Positions 1 through 10,941 are shown, numbered from the stretch's first letter. The stretch is DNA of 64,000 bases from Kalaharituber pfeilii (GCA_015179045.1 WHUZ01000153.1:1-64000), one strand, 5' to 3'. A program made the numbers and translations. The notes: a model not told the origin generated them from the letters alone.

Positions 1-1378
1 AGGAGTGGAGAAAGGAGGTAAACGTTTGCAGCTCCGAGTCCTGAAAGAAGGCCAGCTGGAGGGGAGAGGAGCGGGGGCGGAGGGAGTGAATGCGGTGTGC
101 GGGGTGGAGGAGGTGGAGGTGGTCCTGGATGCGGCGCAGGCGCAGGCAATCATCCGGGAGGTGGAGTCACCGTCGGAGCTAGCGGAGCTGTGCACGGCAG
201 ACTTTAAAGAAGGTAATGAGGAGGTAGAAGAAGAGGCGAGAAATTGGAGAGACTGGGAGGTGCAGTGGGCACTGGCGGAGAAGGATGGTATGAAACGGTG
301 TTGGACCGCTGGCAGGGCCAGTGGGCACGATTCTCAGAAGAGGGGGAGGAGATTTCATGAGGAGGAGGATGTGAGGTGGTAGAGGTGGAGACTGCGGAGA
401 GGCTGGGAGGAAGAAGGGGGGCGAGAGGAATGGGAGACCTCGATTGAGGAGGCTGGAAGGGAGAGAGCCGTCTTCTTTTCAGATGGCAGTAAAATCGAGG
501 ATAGCAAGGTGGGGGCAGGTGTGTGGGGGAGGTCGACAGTGGTGGCGGAGGTGGTGGGAAGAACAGCGACGGTTTTCGACGGGGAGGTGAGGGGAGTGAG
601 AAGAGCACTGGAGAGTGCACCGGAGGAAGGTCCTAGTCCTGATCTGTCTGGATTCGAAGCCGCTGTCATGGCGATTCAGAAGGCGGGCAGGGAGGAAAGG
701 GAAAGACGGAGGATGTGAGAAGGGTGGTGAATGCAGTGGCGAGGAAGGGGGGGATGCGAAACTGTTGTGGGTAAAAGCTCACATCGGAATCGCAGGAAAT
801 GAGAAGGCGGATGAGTGGGCGAAGAAGGGGGGACGGTGATGCAGGGGAAGGAGGTGGCCACCGGAAGTGGGGTGCGCCAGAGGGTGAAGGCGTGGAGGAA
901 GGAGAAGAGAGAAGTGGAGGGCTTTGGAGGAGGAAAGGTCATGGAGTGGAATAGGATAGCAGTATCCAATTTCACTGCCTTGCGCCTGGAGAGAGGGGGT
1001 GTGCAGTGTGGTTGAAGAGGATAGGGCGGCTGAGTCGGATAAGTGCAGGTGCGGGGAGGTGCAAACCGGGGAGCACCTCGCTTTCCGATGCAGAAAACCA
1101 GAAGAACCGTCCAGAAGGCTTTGAGAGGTGGGGCGACATGGAAAAGAATTGGAAGAGGAAGGCGGAGAATGGGGAGGAGTATGACGTTTTGGAGAATTTC
1201 TTCGCTGGGGTCAAGTTCTAGAAGCTAGGAGAGCGGGGGCGACGGCGCGTGGGGGCCATGTACGTAGAGAGTTAGTTTAGCCTGTCTCCGGGCTATGAGG
1301 GCTTGCCCAGGGACCCTGCCATGGCCAAGTGCTACAAGCGGGGTTATGTGATTAAAAAAAAAAAAAAAAAAAAAAAAA
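1..1378 (+). mobile_element. Type-B LINE, 3' part (RNase H end, tail B)
   Basis: This is the 3' end of a Tad-like non-LTR retrotransposon that enters from the left window edge. It carries RNase H and C-terminal zinc-finger coding sequence to a TAG at 1219-1221. A short 3' UTR then ends in the tail-B hairpins (about 1279-1353) and about 25 A. The base after the poly(A) begins GTGAATCGAT. The same ten bases stand at the 5' side of the truncated copy at 13091, which is unexpected (see findings). The 5' end and its target duplication lie outside the window. Confidence 0.85.
2..1221 (+). pseudogene. LINE ORF2 C-terminus: RNase H and CCHC finger, frameshifted
   Basis: The product would be the C-terminal part of a LINE ORF2 protein: RNase H, which removes RNA from RNA-DNA hybrids, then a zinc-binding tail. 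Visible motifs are FSDGSK (about 487-504), WVKAHIGIAGNEKAD (about 771-812), and C-G-E-V-Q-T-G-E-H-L-A-F-R-C (about 1052-1095) before the stop. They lie in different reading frames (breaks around 630-700 and 830-1010), so the gene is dead. The first 480 bases are in frame with no motif I can name, and probably belong to the thumb-to-RNase H linker. Sister copies are at 8963-9570, 28927-29480 and 43343-44470. Confidence 0.8.
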
Positions 1379-1825
1379 GTGAATCGATGCGCACCTGCTA
1401 TGACCACGTTGACACTAATCACAGGGACCGGGATGTGGAGGCACTAGCGCAATGTATCTCCCACACAACATAGCAAGAATAATCGAACTTTTGTATGTGG
1501 TTTACATACAAAATCTTCTACAGCAACAGCAATAACAGCCTGAAGGCCTGCTGGTAAACCTATACCTAACAAGAACAATCCGATTTCATTACTTTTCTAT
1601 TCCTCATCTAGCCTTTCGTAGTCTCTTCATTCTGAAGCTCGCTAGGACTGCTAAAGTAATCTTTTCGGTTGCTCATATCTGCATCTTCTGCCATTCACGT
1701 AGAGTGAGTATGGTTGACATCGAGTACTAGCGGCAAGCAATGTTGGGTTATGTCCAGTGTTACCTGGAGCAAGTTTGGCAATACAGGCTGTTGCATAGCA
1801 CTTCTGAGGACTTACCCTTGACCCT
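1379..1825. other. Unassigned intergenic sequence
   Basis: No convincing coding region, RNA gene or repeat boundary is visible here. It is the right flank of the LINE ending at 1378 and the left flank of the ORF1-only insertion at 1838. Base composition is moderate and unlike the AT-rich decayed blocks. Confidence 0.4.
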
Positions 1826-1837
1826 GAGCATGATGAA

Positions 1838-2256
1838 AGCCGAAGAAAATTGCGACCTCTCCGCCGGTCAGGACCGAGACACCAACCCCAACCTCAACCC
1901 CGACCCCGACCCCGACCAGACCACCCGCCCCGCCCCGCCCCCAAAGCCAAATCCACCCGATCCCAGACCCCGAAACGCACAGACCAGCCCGGAAAGAAAT
2001 AGGCATAGTCGTCCACGGAATAGCCCTGAGGAAAGACCTGGGGAAGGTCCGAAGATGGCTGGAGACCTCCAACAAGAATATAGGCAAAGTCACTGGGATT
2101 AGATGGTTGAGAAAAAAGACAATCTTACTGGAAGAGGGAAAAACGACGAGTTCCGTGGTGGTATACCTAGAGACACCAACGGAAACGGAAAAAGTCAGGC
2201 TCGGAGGGAAGTGGTTAAAGTCGTGCGTGTATGAGACAGACAGGGGAAGGAAATAG
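1838..2256 (+). pseudogene. RRM-like ORF1 protein of ORF1-only element, truncated
   Basis: The C-terminal domain reads from GIVVHGIALRKDLGKV (about 2003) through GIRWLRKK, SSVVVYLE and VRLGGKWLK to YETDRGRK and a TAG at 2254-2256. That pattern (IVxHG start, ending at a basic RGRK) matches the RRM-like nucleic-acid-binding domain found in ORF1 proteins of many LINEs. In autonomous elements this domain is followed by zinc knuckles; here the stop comes directly after it. Upstream sequence is Pro/Thr-rich and 5'-truncated, without a usable ATG in frame. Confidence 0.7.
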
Positions 2257-2416
2257 ACGTTGGGTGTTGTTCTACCCGCATCACGGAGGACAAGCGGGCA
2301 ATACTTGTATTTAGTTTTTAGTCAGTCTTTTGTGTTAGTTCTAGTTTATATATACCTCGCCATAGCCCATAGGGCGGCACGCGAGTAATGAAATAAAAAA
2401 AAAAAAAAAAAAAAAA
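1838..2416 (+). mobile_element. ORF1-only (HAL1-like) retroposon, 5'-truncated
   Basis: The element is flanked by the 12-bp target duplication GAGCATGATGAA (1826-1837 and 2417-2428). It ends in tail A (CTCGCC at about 2355, GCGAG before the terminal TAATGA) and poly(A). A decayed proline-rich region comes first, then an RRM-like ORF1 domain that stops just after RGRK, followed by a 3' UTR with a CCCGC...GCGGG hairpin at about 2275-2300. No endonuclease or reverse transcriptase sequence is present, so mobilisation must have been in trans. Confidence 0.85.
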
Positions 2417-3451
2417 GAGCATGATGAACTCTCAAAGTCTGTCCTGCTACGATTCTCCAACCACACTCAGCTATGTAAAAGTGCACTTCATTGTTTGTTG
2501 TGACATTGTAGATGTAAAAATTAACCATCCAATGTCTACTGATACAGTACAACTGATCCTTTGGATTGGATTCGGAAAATGCAATGCAGTCGCTGAATCT
2601 CGATATCATCAAGGAGGTAAATATCGCATAACCAGGTGGCGCTGGAAATTTACAATTCCACCAGATCAATTGCTTTATATATTGTTGTCAAGAATTGGAC
2701 AGAAGAATGTTCGTAGCTTGGCATTGAATTTTTTTTTTCCCCTAATGAACATAGAACACATAAGTTGAAATTGGGATCTACTTTGTGCGGCTGAGTTATG
2801 ATTATTAGCCCTGCATGATGTGCTTAGTTGTGCACGATTTGCATGAGTCCAAATAGTGCAAAGTTCCACGAATACTCAAGTTCTGGTGTCGCTCGGCAAC
2901 ATGCACTGTACTCGGAATGAGATCATATTGGGGATGAACGAGCTAATGCGATTTGTAGAACGTTTTGACAGAGTTTCAGTGATGCTGGATCCTGTACGAA
3001 CTGGATACAAGATGGGAAGTTCTCGCTTGAAGTATACTAGTATGTGCTAGATATGTTACTGTACGGTGTTATTCGCGGAATTTTACGGTAGCAAAAGGTG
3101 TAGATGCCGTTTCCCACATTAGCCCTCGTCCCACTATCCAGGAATATGATATGTTAGATCGCTTTACTAGCTCTCCCTGCACCCAGGAAATTGTATCTGC
3201 GCGCTTACGTAGGCGCTTCAACTTTACTCATAGCAAAGGAACTTTCCATTCTCAGGTCGACGGCAATGAAGGTCACTATCCCATGGTGGGGCGAGACATG
3301 TAGCCGAGGCCCCCCCTGTCCGTAAGGTTGTTGCGAGAGAAACTGAAGTTCAAAAATTGAAAAATATGGAGAAACCTGCAAAGCTGTATGATTAGACTTC
3401 GAAGAATTGGAATCTGTCATCAAAACCAAATTCGGACAACTTCAGGAGGAG
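2417..3451. other. Unassigned sequence between two retroelements
   Basis: About 1 kb with only short ORFs that resemble nothing I recognise. It may be old host sequence or degraded repeat. The exact 5' edge of the following LINE, near 3430-3455, is not clear. Confidence 0.4.
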
Positions 3452-5834
3452 ACCGATGGGGGAGCGCTCGGCTGAGTCTGGCAGGGATCTTACGCAAGCA
3501 AAGAGCTGGAGGCCTATTCAACTCATCAATTGTGTGGGAAAACTGATGGAGAAGGTGGTTGCTGATGACTTGCAAGAAGCTGGACTATTCCACCATGGGC
3601 AGTTTGGAGGAGTGAGAGGAAGGTCTGCAATTGATGCCTTATTCCGGGCAGTTGTGAAGAGCCAGAGAGCCTTGGCACGTGGCGGTGGGGCAGTGTGGAT
3701 TATGGAGGATGTCAAGGGAGGCTTTGGGAACACACGTTGGGATATGGTCAAGCACCGAGTACAGGGTTCTAAAGCTGAAAAATGGTTGCCCTGGTTAGAA
3801 ACCTTCTTCCGGGAGCGAGAGTTTGAGGTGGAATGGGATGGACAGGTGAGGGGCAATGGCAGATCGAATGTAGGTGTGCCGCAGGGCTCGCCTTTATCCC
3901 CAGTTGTGTTCCTCATATACATGACACCAATCTTAGAAGAGATGGAAACAAAGTAAGCTACAACAGTGAGAGACTGTGAAGTGGAGCTGCCCTCATTTGT
4001 AGATGATATGAACTGTGTTATTCTGGATTGGGAAGGAGGAAAGGATATGAGGAGAATTGGGGAGAGAATTGCAGGAGTACTCAGGGAGGTTGCTGAAGCT
4101 CACGATCTACCACTGGAGACCTCAAAGGAGGAGGTCCTAGTCATCGGTAAGAAGGCCAAGAGAAGGGCAGATGTTGAGAGGTGCAAGTGGCTAGGGGTGA
4201 TTTGTGATAGCACTCTTGATTTCGACCTCCACTGGAAAGGCCGGATCGAGAAAGCCAGGAAACTCATGAGCGCGCTGTCTGGGCTAGGCAACTCTCAATG
4301 GGGTATGAGTCCTATCTCATGGAGAAAGGCTTATACAGGCATGGTAAGGGCAGTGGCCCTTTGGGGATCCGAAATTGGGTGGAGAGGCCAGAAGCAGTGG
4401 AGAGAGGAGTTTGAGAAGTTGTAGTATCAAGCACTTCGCAAATGCACTGGTGCAGTCCGAGGGGCAGCGAGAGTAAAGGTCGAGGCCATTGCTGGAGTAG
4501 AGAGTGTAACGACGATTCTCGATCAAGGCCAAGCAAGATATGCACTAAGATCAGTGAGGGACCCTACAGGAGTTGGAGATTTATGGCCGGAAAGCTTCAC
4601 TGGAATGGTAGCCCCAGACCCAGACAGAGAGAGTGAAAGGGGGAGGGACTGGAGAGACTTTAGCTTGAGTTATGCTACAGACAAAAATGATGGGTTTGAG
4701 TCAGTAGCTGGAAAGATTGCCAGCACTCTCGAGGTCAATGAGGAGGAGAGAGTGTCCTGGGGGCGAGATGTACACCTACCACAGACAGGCATTGAGGTCA
4801 TTGACCTCAAGTTGTACAAGGAAGACGCCCCAGCCAAATGGGAAAAGGCCATCAATGAGGCTAAGGGTGACTCGGTGGCTATTTTTACAGACGGCAGCCG
4901 CAGTGAGGAAGGCGGTGTTGGTGGCGGATGGTGCTGGAGGCAGGTGGTAGCAGGTGAGTCAGAGGGGTCCCGGTGGGTAGGCACAAAGGCAACTGTGTGG
5001 GACGGTGAGGTCTCAGGAATGAGGGGTGCCCTTGAAGCAGTTGATGGCAGTGCAAAAGTACTACTACTCGCAGATTCTCAGGCAGCTATCAGTGCAGTCC
5101 AGAAAGCAGGAAAAACTGGCAAGGCAAGAACCGCAGACCTAGCGCGGGTGATAGAGCTGATAACAGAGAGGCGGCGGAGGCTAAGGAAGGCGGATGCAGT
5201 GAAGCTGGCATGGGTCAAGGCCCACGTGGGGATAGAAGGCAATGGGAAGGCGGATGAGTTGGCCAAAGAGGGGGCCAAGGGCATGAGGTATGATGGGCAG
5301 GCCACTGAGGGTGAGCTGCGTCAAGAGTTAGTTCGAAAAAGAAAAGAGGAGAGGGAGCGTGCAGGGTTCGGGAAGGGCAAATTCGTGAAGTGGGGCAGGA
5401 GAGCACTCACAAATTACACATGGCTGCGGACTGGAAAAGGCGGAGCTATGTGGAGGAGGATGGTCAGTGGCGAGGAGGTACAATGCACATGTGGTGAGGC
5501 ATGGAGTGCTGAGCATGTGGTGTTCAGATGCACAGAACTGGAGCGGCCCCAGAGGAAGAACAAAAATGGGGCACATGTCACCTGGCAGTCCTGGGAGGAC
5601 CTAGAGGAGAAAGGATGGAAGCAAGAAGGCGTGTAAGGTGACCCGGTCGAGTACTGGTTTGCCTGCCTCGATCTGGGGTAGCCGGGGACCGGGGGACGGA
5701 GGGCACTGGGTGCTCCAGGGTGTATGTAGATTCCGCAGTTAGTTGTCTCAAACCTGGCCCGGGTATATGGGTCCCTGCCATAGGCTGGTAGCCTGTATGC
5801 GGGGTTACGTGAATAAAAAAAAAAAAAAAAAAAA
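3452..5834 (+). mobile_element. Type-B LINE, 5'-truncated within RT
   Basis: Contains the reverse transcriptase core, thumb, RNase H, CCHC tail, 3' UTR, tail-B hairpins and poly(A) (5815-5834). The 3' flank begins GAGTGGGGCGGTGT, which is also the insertion site of the inverted copy at 43176-44652. That copy starts at the position equivalent to about 4370 and has a perfect target duplication. This copy continues about 0.9 kb further 5' and lacks a matching duplication, so its 5' part probably came from another LINE by recombination. Confidence 0.85.
3456..5681 (+). pseudogene. LINE ORF2: RT core, RNase H and zinc tail with in-frame stops
   Basis: One frame runs through the whole segment, broken only by stop codons: TAA at 3954-3956, TAG at 4422-4424 and TAA at 5634-5636. 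Visible domains in order are the RT finger block (SWRPIQLINCVGKLMEKVVAD), the RT motif VPQGSPLSPVVFLIYM (about 3877), the catalytic-site relative FVDDMNC (about 3996), a thumb region, RNase H (FTDGSRSEEGG at about 4888, LADSQAAI, WVKAHVGIEGN) and a zinc tail CTCGEAWSAEHVVFRC (about 5487). The usual YADD-type box is FVDD here. The third stop is GAA in the inverted copy, so it arose after or during duplication. Confidence 0.85.
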
Positions 5835-5922
5835 GAGTGGGGCGGTGTGCAGAGTGCAGCGAGATCGACATAGTAAGTAAGCATATATATGTTCGGGGCC
5901 ATCCATCTTATCCGGGCCAGTC

Positions 5923-5980
5923 TTTTTTTTTTTTTTTTTAATTTCACGTAGCCCTGCTTGCAGCTGTTCGCCATGGCGGG
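5923..5980 (-). mobile_element. Tail-B mini-insertion
   Basis: A 58-bp insertion reading, on the minus strand, from the hairpin base CCCGCC to poly(A). It is flanked by TCCGGGCCAGTC (5911-5922) and the one-mismatch copy at 5982-5993. It is present in both arms of the inverted repeat, so it predates the duplication. Confidence 0.85.
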
Positions 5981-6112
5981 ATCCGGACCAGTCGGTAACC
6001 GGGCTGCTCATCAATGGGAGGGGACGGGCCACTGATCAAGTCACAAGGATTAAAGACCAAAAACGAGCCTAGATGCATAATTAATAGAGATGTTGCCGCT
6101 TTACAATACATG

Positions 6113-7025
6113 ACGAGGGGCAAAACCAAGTCGATCTACCTGGGAACCTACGCTACAGTCAACGACGCGGAACTACTCGCCGTGAGTGAAGCCCTAGACA
6201 CGACCGACGGAGAACTCATGATCCTCACCGACTCCAAGATTGCGATAACAAAGGCGAGGGGATCGCGAACGGCAACCCGACACACGAGGGAGCGGCGCAC
6301 AAAACCAGGATAGCGTGGGAGAGGCGGATAGAGAGGGGGGACCAGGACCTATCGGTAATGTGGATCAAGGGACACAAAGGCATACCGGGAAACGAAGACG
6401 CAGACAGAGCAGCCAGGATAGGCACAGCATTACAATAGCAAACTGAAGTAGTCACAGAGACAGGCATGAGACAGAACTCCAGACACGCGAGAGCTTGAGA
6501 AAGAAACCGACTAGAATTAGCGTACCGACCGACCCTTACAGAGGCTCTTTTTTTTTTTTTTTTTATATCATTTATCGCTTACCGCCCTGTGGGCTATGGC
6601 GATGAGGCTCGGGAAGCAAGTAACTCAACTGGCGGGCTTGCTAGGGGGGGAGGGCCTAAGGGCATGGAGACACAAGATAGGGAAATCAAACGACCCGGAC
6701 TGCCGCTGGTGCGGCGAACAGGCAAAGACCACCGGACACCTTATGGAATCCTGCCGAGTATGGCGGAGAAGATGGCCCGGAATGGAAGACATACGCAGAC
6801 CCCCAAAGAAAGGAGACGACGAACAGGACCCCCTACACAAGCTAATGGAGATGCTAAGCGAAGAAGACTGAAGGAACATTAGGGGAGCATCGGATCACTG
6901 TCTTACTGGTGTACTTACTTATCTTCATATTTTTTAACCACTTATTTTATTATTTTCTTATTTCTCATACTACTCATGTATTTAAATTATACCTCGCCGT
7001 AGCCCCCAGGGCGGAATGCGAGTAA

Positions 7026-7058
<33 letters not shown>
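6113..7058 (+). mobile_element. Type-A LINE, 5'-truncated
   Basis: Inserted in the CCGGGCCA repeat with target duplication ACA(A/G)TACATG (6103-6112 and 7059-7068). Contains RNase H (YATVNDAELLAVSEAL, WIKGHKGIPGNEDAD), the CRWCGEQ zinc tail, a 3' UTR, tail A and about 28 A. It carries its own tail-A mini-insertion at 6548-6603. The reading frame is broken near 6255. The inverted copy is at 42022-42894. Confidence 0.85.
6548..6603 (-). mobile_element. Tail-A mini-insertion (56 bp) with empty site
   Basis: On the minus strand it begins ATCGCC, ends GCGATAAATGATAT plus poly(A), and is flanked by GAGGCTC (6541-6547 and 6604-6610). The right arm has the uninterrupted site (single GAGGCTC at 42471-42477), so this is a recent, left-arm-only insertion. 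The outer stem is ATCGC/GCGAT rather than CTCGC/GCGAG, a compensatory pair. Confidence 0.95.
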
Positions 7059-7060
<2 letters not shown>

Positions 7061-7560
7061 AGTACATGATTTCTTAACTGACATGAATAGTACTATGAAC
7101 ATCATCATTTTCCTCTTGATGCACTTCATTATCTGAGTCTTCTGTAGTGACTTTGACTTTCCACATCAGGATAACAAGAAGGTGAACGGGTACGTAGGCG
7201 CTTTCTCCAGCCACATCACTGGGGTATACATCCTTGTGGACAGGAACAGTTTTCTGAGGGTAAATTGCCAGCTTGAATTAGTGTTTTCACGTTGAGACAA
7301 ATTTTTTCATACTGCAGTACATAAAGCTATTGACTATAGTGAGATTTTTTGTAGTATAATAGCGATTCAAGCGTCCATACCGAGTTTGTAGAAGATGTTG
7401 ATCAGAGCGAGACTTGCCAACAATACGACAAAAGAGCAAAGGGACTAGTATTTGAACTTGCACAGAGCAGGAAAGGATGTGAGTGGTGGAGGAGTGTGCA
7501 TATATTAGTGCAGCGAACATACATGAACTGATATACACTTCTGTGAGATAACCACCAAAC

Positions 7561-8367
7561 AGTCAAAGTGTACTGAAGCTTACCTAGTGTTGATCAGATA
7601 CATCTTAGCGAGTCTTATAATAATACAATAGTAGTACCTTATCCGATCTTCGGTAAGTCTTACCCTTAGCCATAACAGAAATATATCCCAGCTGAATATG
7701 ATATTTGATGTAATTCTATGACTTATAAATAAGAAATAAGTAATACAATTATATATAGGAGATAAACATAGCAACAAACCATATAGATCACATGATAATG
7801 AAGATAAGAAAGGCCCTGCCTTGGCGAACAGCTGCACGCGGGGTCATGTGAAATAAAAAAAAAAAAAAAAAAAAGATAAGAAAGAATTAAGCCAATAAAA
7901 TAATAATGTAATATATATGTTATAGGAAATAGGAGGCAGAATTAAGCTGTCTATTTTAACTCTTTTACTCTCTATACGGATTCGACCCTAAAGTTATACA
8001 CCTTTTAGATGACAATACCTATACTTTAGCAGTAGCTGAAGACTGGTTTAACAGGATAACTATAGTACTAATGACTATGCATATAAGGTAAGTTTGCTGT
8101 AAGGTATATAACTTCATATAGTCATCTATATCTTGCTTCTGAAACCTTTCTGAGCGCAACTTGAACCCCAGAAAATAGAGATCAATAATAATAAGTTCTT
8201 GGAAGTTAATCATGTCATTAACTTAAGATGCACTAATAGGGTAGTAAAGTACTAAATCCATTGACAAGACTATGGCAATAGCAAAGATGACGATGCTTAT
8301 AAGTTGATTGAGAAGATTGTTAGAATTTGTCAGAGAGTTTTACGACTGATATCTAAGGAAATCTTGA
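7561..8367. other. AT-rich non-coding sequence
   Basis: AT-rich sequence with many stops in all frames, shared with 40789-41550 in the right arm. Apart from the mini-insertion at 7813 I see no gene. It may be a RIP-decayed retroelement. Confidence 0.5.
7813..7874 (+). mobile_element. Tail-B mini-insertion (62 bp) with empty site
   Basis: Begins GCCCTGCC, ends GTGAAAT plus about 19 A, and is flanked by GATAAGAAAG (7803-7812 and 7875-7884). The right arm keeps the empty site (one copy of the ten bases at 41271-41280). This proves target-primed insertion of a 43-nt body with nothing else. Confidence 0.97.
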
Positions 8368-8379
8368 GACCTTGTGGTC

Positions 8380-8449
8380 AAGCCTGCCTCCGGGCTTTGA
8401 GGGTATAGACCCAGGGCCGCTGCCATGGCGGAAAGCTGCAAGCGGGGTC
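8380..8449 (+). mobile_element. Tail-B short element, interrupted by ORF1-only element
   Basis: Starts at AAGCCTG after the target site GACCTTGTGGTC (8368-8379) and covers three small hairpins up to GCGGGGTC. It is then cut by the element starting at 8450. The full nested structure, with both target duplications, survives in the right arm at 40012-40776. Confidence 0.9.
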
Positions 8450-8849
8450 TTTTTTTTTTTTTTTTTTTTTTTTTTGTATCAATACTCACAGGCCGCCCAA
8501 AGGGCTATGGCGAGGGTTTATTATACCAGAAAAGAAAGAAGTCAACATCTGCGTCTAGCTACTCCTAACTACATGTAATGCCCGCGAAACTCCTTCATGG
8601 TGCGGGTGACAGGTCCGGTATGCCCTACTTCCGTCCCCTCTCCGATTCATACCGGTCCGACCTAAGCCAACGTCCCCCGAGCCTCACCCTCCCAACCTCG
8701 GTCTCCTTCTCCAAGTAAACTACCGCCGATCTGGTTTTCTTTCCTTCCTCAACCAACGTGGTCTTCTTCCTCAGCCAGCGAATTCCAGTGATCTTTCCCA
8801 ATTCCTTATTCGCGGCCTCCAACCATTGTCTGACCTTCCCACCGCCATC
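8450..8849 (-). mobile_element. ORF1-only element, joined to LINE sequence
   Basis: On the minus strand it carries the RRM-like ORF1 end (KVRQWLEAANKELG to YESERGRK), the CCCGC...GCGGG 3' UTR hairpin, tail A and poly(A). At about 8849 it passes abruptly into type-B LINE 3' UTR, whereas the right-arm copy continues into the proline-rich ORF1 N-terminus. The junction is either a template switch or a deletion. Confidence 0.8.
8625..8849 (-). pseudogene. RRM-like ORF1 C-terminus, ORF1-only element
   Basis: Reads KVRQWLEAANKELGKITGIRWLRKK, then TRSAVVYLE, VRLGGRWLRSD, YESERGRK and stop. It is the same domain as at 40283-40536, with one S-to-R change. The upstream residues (MGRGGVDAFVCRDGG) come from the fused LINE 3' UTR and are not part of the original protein. 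Confidence 0.75.
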
Positions 8850-9571
8850 TCTACAAACGAAAGCGTCAACCCCTCCCCGTCCCACTTCCCCGAGGCACTT
8901 AAAAATAGCTACGTCTTACTTCCCCCGCCACCTACGAACAAACGAAAATTCGCCCCCTCCCCTTACACCTTCAGCGAACCAAAAAACTCTCCCAGCGCAT
9001 TCACCACCTCTCCATTCTCCTGCTCCACCATCCATTTCTTGTCGTCAATATCCTCCCACCTTCCCCATCCTTCCAAGTACTCCACCTCCTCACACCTGAA
9101 CGCCAGGTGGTCCGCCGTTTGCCTTTCTCCGCATCCACATATACTCCCTTCCATCGCTTTCCCAATTCTTACTTCCCACTCCTTCCCCATCTCCTTTCCC
9201 GTTCTCAATCTCGTGAACGCCGTTGCGGCCCCCTTCTCCACTCCATCACTGCGCCCCCCACGTATCCCCTTTCTTTTCTCTCCGCCGCGCGCAGTCGCTT
9301 CCACTTCTGCCGCAGCCCCCCTTCTGTCACCACCGACCTCCCTATCCTGTCCGCCGCCTTTTTTGCTTCAACGTCCGCCGCCTCATTGCCGGCGATACCA
9401 ATGTGTGCCTTTACCCACATCAGTTTGACGTCTCCCCCTCTCCTCTTTCTTTCTGCAATTTGGTCCACCACCCTCCTTAGGTCTCCGGTTCGTGCTTTCC
9501 CTAATCTTCCTGCCTTCTTCACTGCCGCGATTGCTGCCTGTGAATCAGTTAGGACGACTACGTTCGCCAAG
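8850..9571 (-). mobile_element. Type-B LINE fragment (RNase H end and 3' UTR)
   Basis: Coding sequence for LTDSQAAIAAVKKAG, MWVKAHIGIAGNEAAD (minus strand, about 9570-9240), then a frameshift near 9235-9300 and the zinc tail CGCGERQTADHLAFRC, ending EFFGSLKV and stop at 8963. Its own tail B is missing and replaced by the ORF1-only sequence. At 9571 it abuts the AT-rich block at GCCAAGCTACTTAG without a visible target duplication. Confidence 0.8.
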
Positions 9572-10780
9572 CTACTTAGATAATGTTGGATGTAAGAATC
9601 TTTTCCTTACAAAAAATTTTTTCTACTAGGTTTTATATTCATTAAGAGTTTTAATGCTCTCACTGACTGAATAAATAAGTCCATAGATACACCAGTCTTA
9701 CTGTCAGCTACAGACAGTTAAAAATCTATAAGAGATCTTGCACGGTATAAGGTATACCGATAATCATATTAGCTATGGAGACTCTTATAAGAGAGCTAAT
9801 ATATTGCTAATAATACTAATTAGTTTTCGATAATTGTCAGTCAAGATGACTGCCCTAAAATGGGAGGTAATATTATAGCTAAGGTAAGGCTTACTTGATA
9901 AGAACACTTATCCTAAACTATTAGTAAGACTAATACTGATAAAGTAAACTAATTACCTATTAAGCTTAGCAGAAGGTTCTTTGTCTTTAGAATAGAGTAG
10001 TATTATGGAAGTATATATCATTATTTATAATTAGATTTCTAGACCTTTGAGGTATTCAGTTTATAAAGCTAATATATACATATATATTAGTATATATTAG
10101 TATCTTATATCTGTACTATTTTTATATGTTTCTACTATATGGATCTATAAATATATATATTGATAGTAATTAGAAATTACTATATTGTAAGTTCTTTATT
10201 TATCTATTAACTAGTTATATATAATATTAGTAAAAATAATTTTTTAGTAGAGTGCAGCCACCCTACCCTGGGTGTGGCAATCGCCTTGAGTACTTTCAAT
10301 GCCTCAAGCATACCTAAAAACTTAATATCCTACCCCAAGATACCTAGTATAAGAAAAAAATTGCATTAGGCTGCTCTATATATAAGGTGCCCACTTACTA
10401 CACTCTATTATCTAAGTAATGATATATATATAAAAAAAAAAAAACTCTATTACCCCTGGCATAGCCAAATTCACTCTCTTCTAATACTTCAATTATATAC
10501 TAAGTAATACCTTTCAATATTACTGTATATATACTCTCAAAGTTAGTATGAGGACTTATGCAAATATAAGACTATTTACTGTAAATAAGCTTGCTACTAA
10601 AGTATACTATTTACCATAACAGTACTATTTACTATAAATGCTATGCTTATCTTAATACCTAATTATATATTTATAACTATTATGATATATATACAGATAC
10701 TCTTCCTTATTCTAGCATGCTCTCTATATAATATAACCCATTTTGCTACATCTTGCTACTACAAACTATTATACCTGTTA
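9572..10780. repeat. AT-rich RIP-like block
   Basis: Very AT-rich sequence packed with TA steps and stop codons, shared with 38780-39960. It looks like a retroelement destroyed by C-to-T mutation. A minimal tail-A insertion lies at 10413-10444. No gene. Confidence 0.7.
10413..10444 (+). mobile_element. Minimal tail-A insertion, left-arm copy
   Basis: Only TAAGTAATGATATAT plus poly(A), between CTCTATTA(T)C repeats (10403-10412 and 10445-10454). The same event is at 39072-39108 in the right arm, where CGAGTAATGATATAT is better preserved. Confidence 0.8.
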
Positions 10781-10941
10781 AATTTGGCTTGGTATAGTAC
10801 ATCTTGAGGCATCATGAAGAGCTGTCATACTTGTTAATATAGCTTATTCTACTATAGCTTGCACTATCAAGAGAGGCCTATCATACCTATTAAAAGACCT
10901 TGTTCTGTAGCATGTTACATTATTAAGAGGGACTAATCATA
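10781..10941 (+). repeat. 56-bp minisatellite, first part
   Basis: Degraded units of about 56 bp (AGCATGTTACATTATTAAGA, CATACCTATTAAAAGACC). The array is interrupted by the DNA element at 10942 and resumes at 12627. In the right arm it is continuous. Confidence 0.8.

Larger units (their letters stand above)
5888..7560 (+). repeat. CCGGGCCA-type dispersed repeat, interrupted
   Basis: A family seen at 5888, 36236, 45038, 19600-19805, 36661 and 50886-51000. It starts GTTCGGGGCCA...CATCTTATCCGGGCC and runs through GCTTTACAGTACATGATTTC and GGCGCTTTCT. Here it is split by a type-A LINE (6113-7058). No coding region could be assigned with confidence. Its GGGCC-rich ends suggest a DNA element, but I could not define its target duplication. 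Confidence 0.6.

Noticed and set aside
204..620. Open frames on the strand opposite the LINE at 1-1378
   Set aside because: They are shadows of purine-rich RNase H coding sequence on the other strand and have low-complexity Ser/Pro composition.
8826..9428. A 200-codon plus-strand frame
   Set aside because: It is antisense to type-B LINE RNase H sequence and Ser/Pro-rich.
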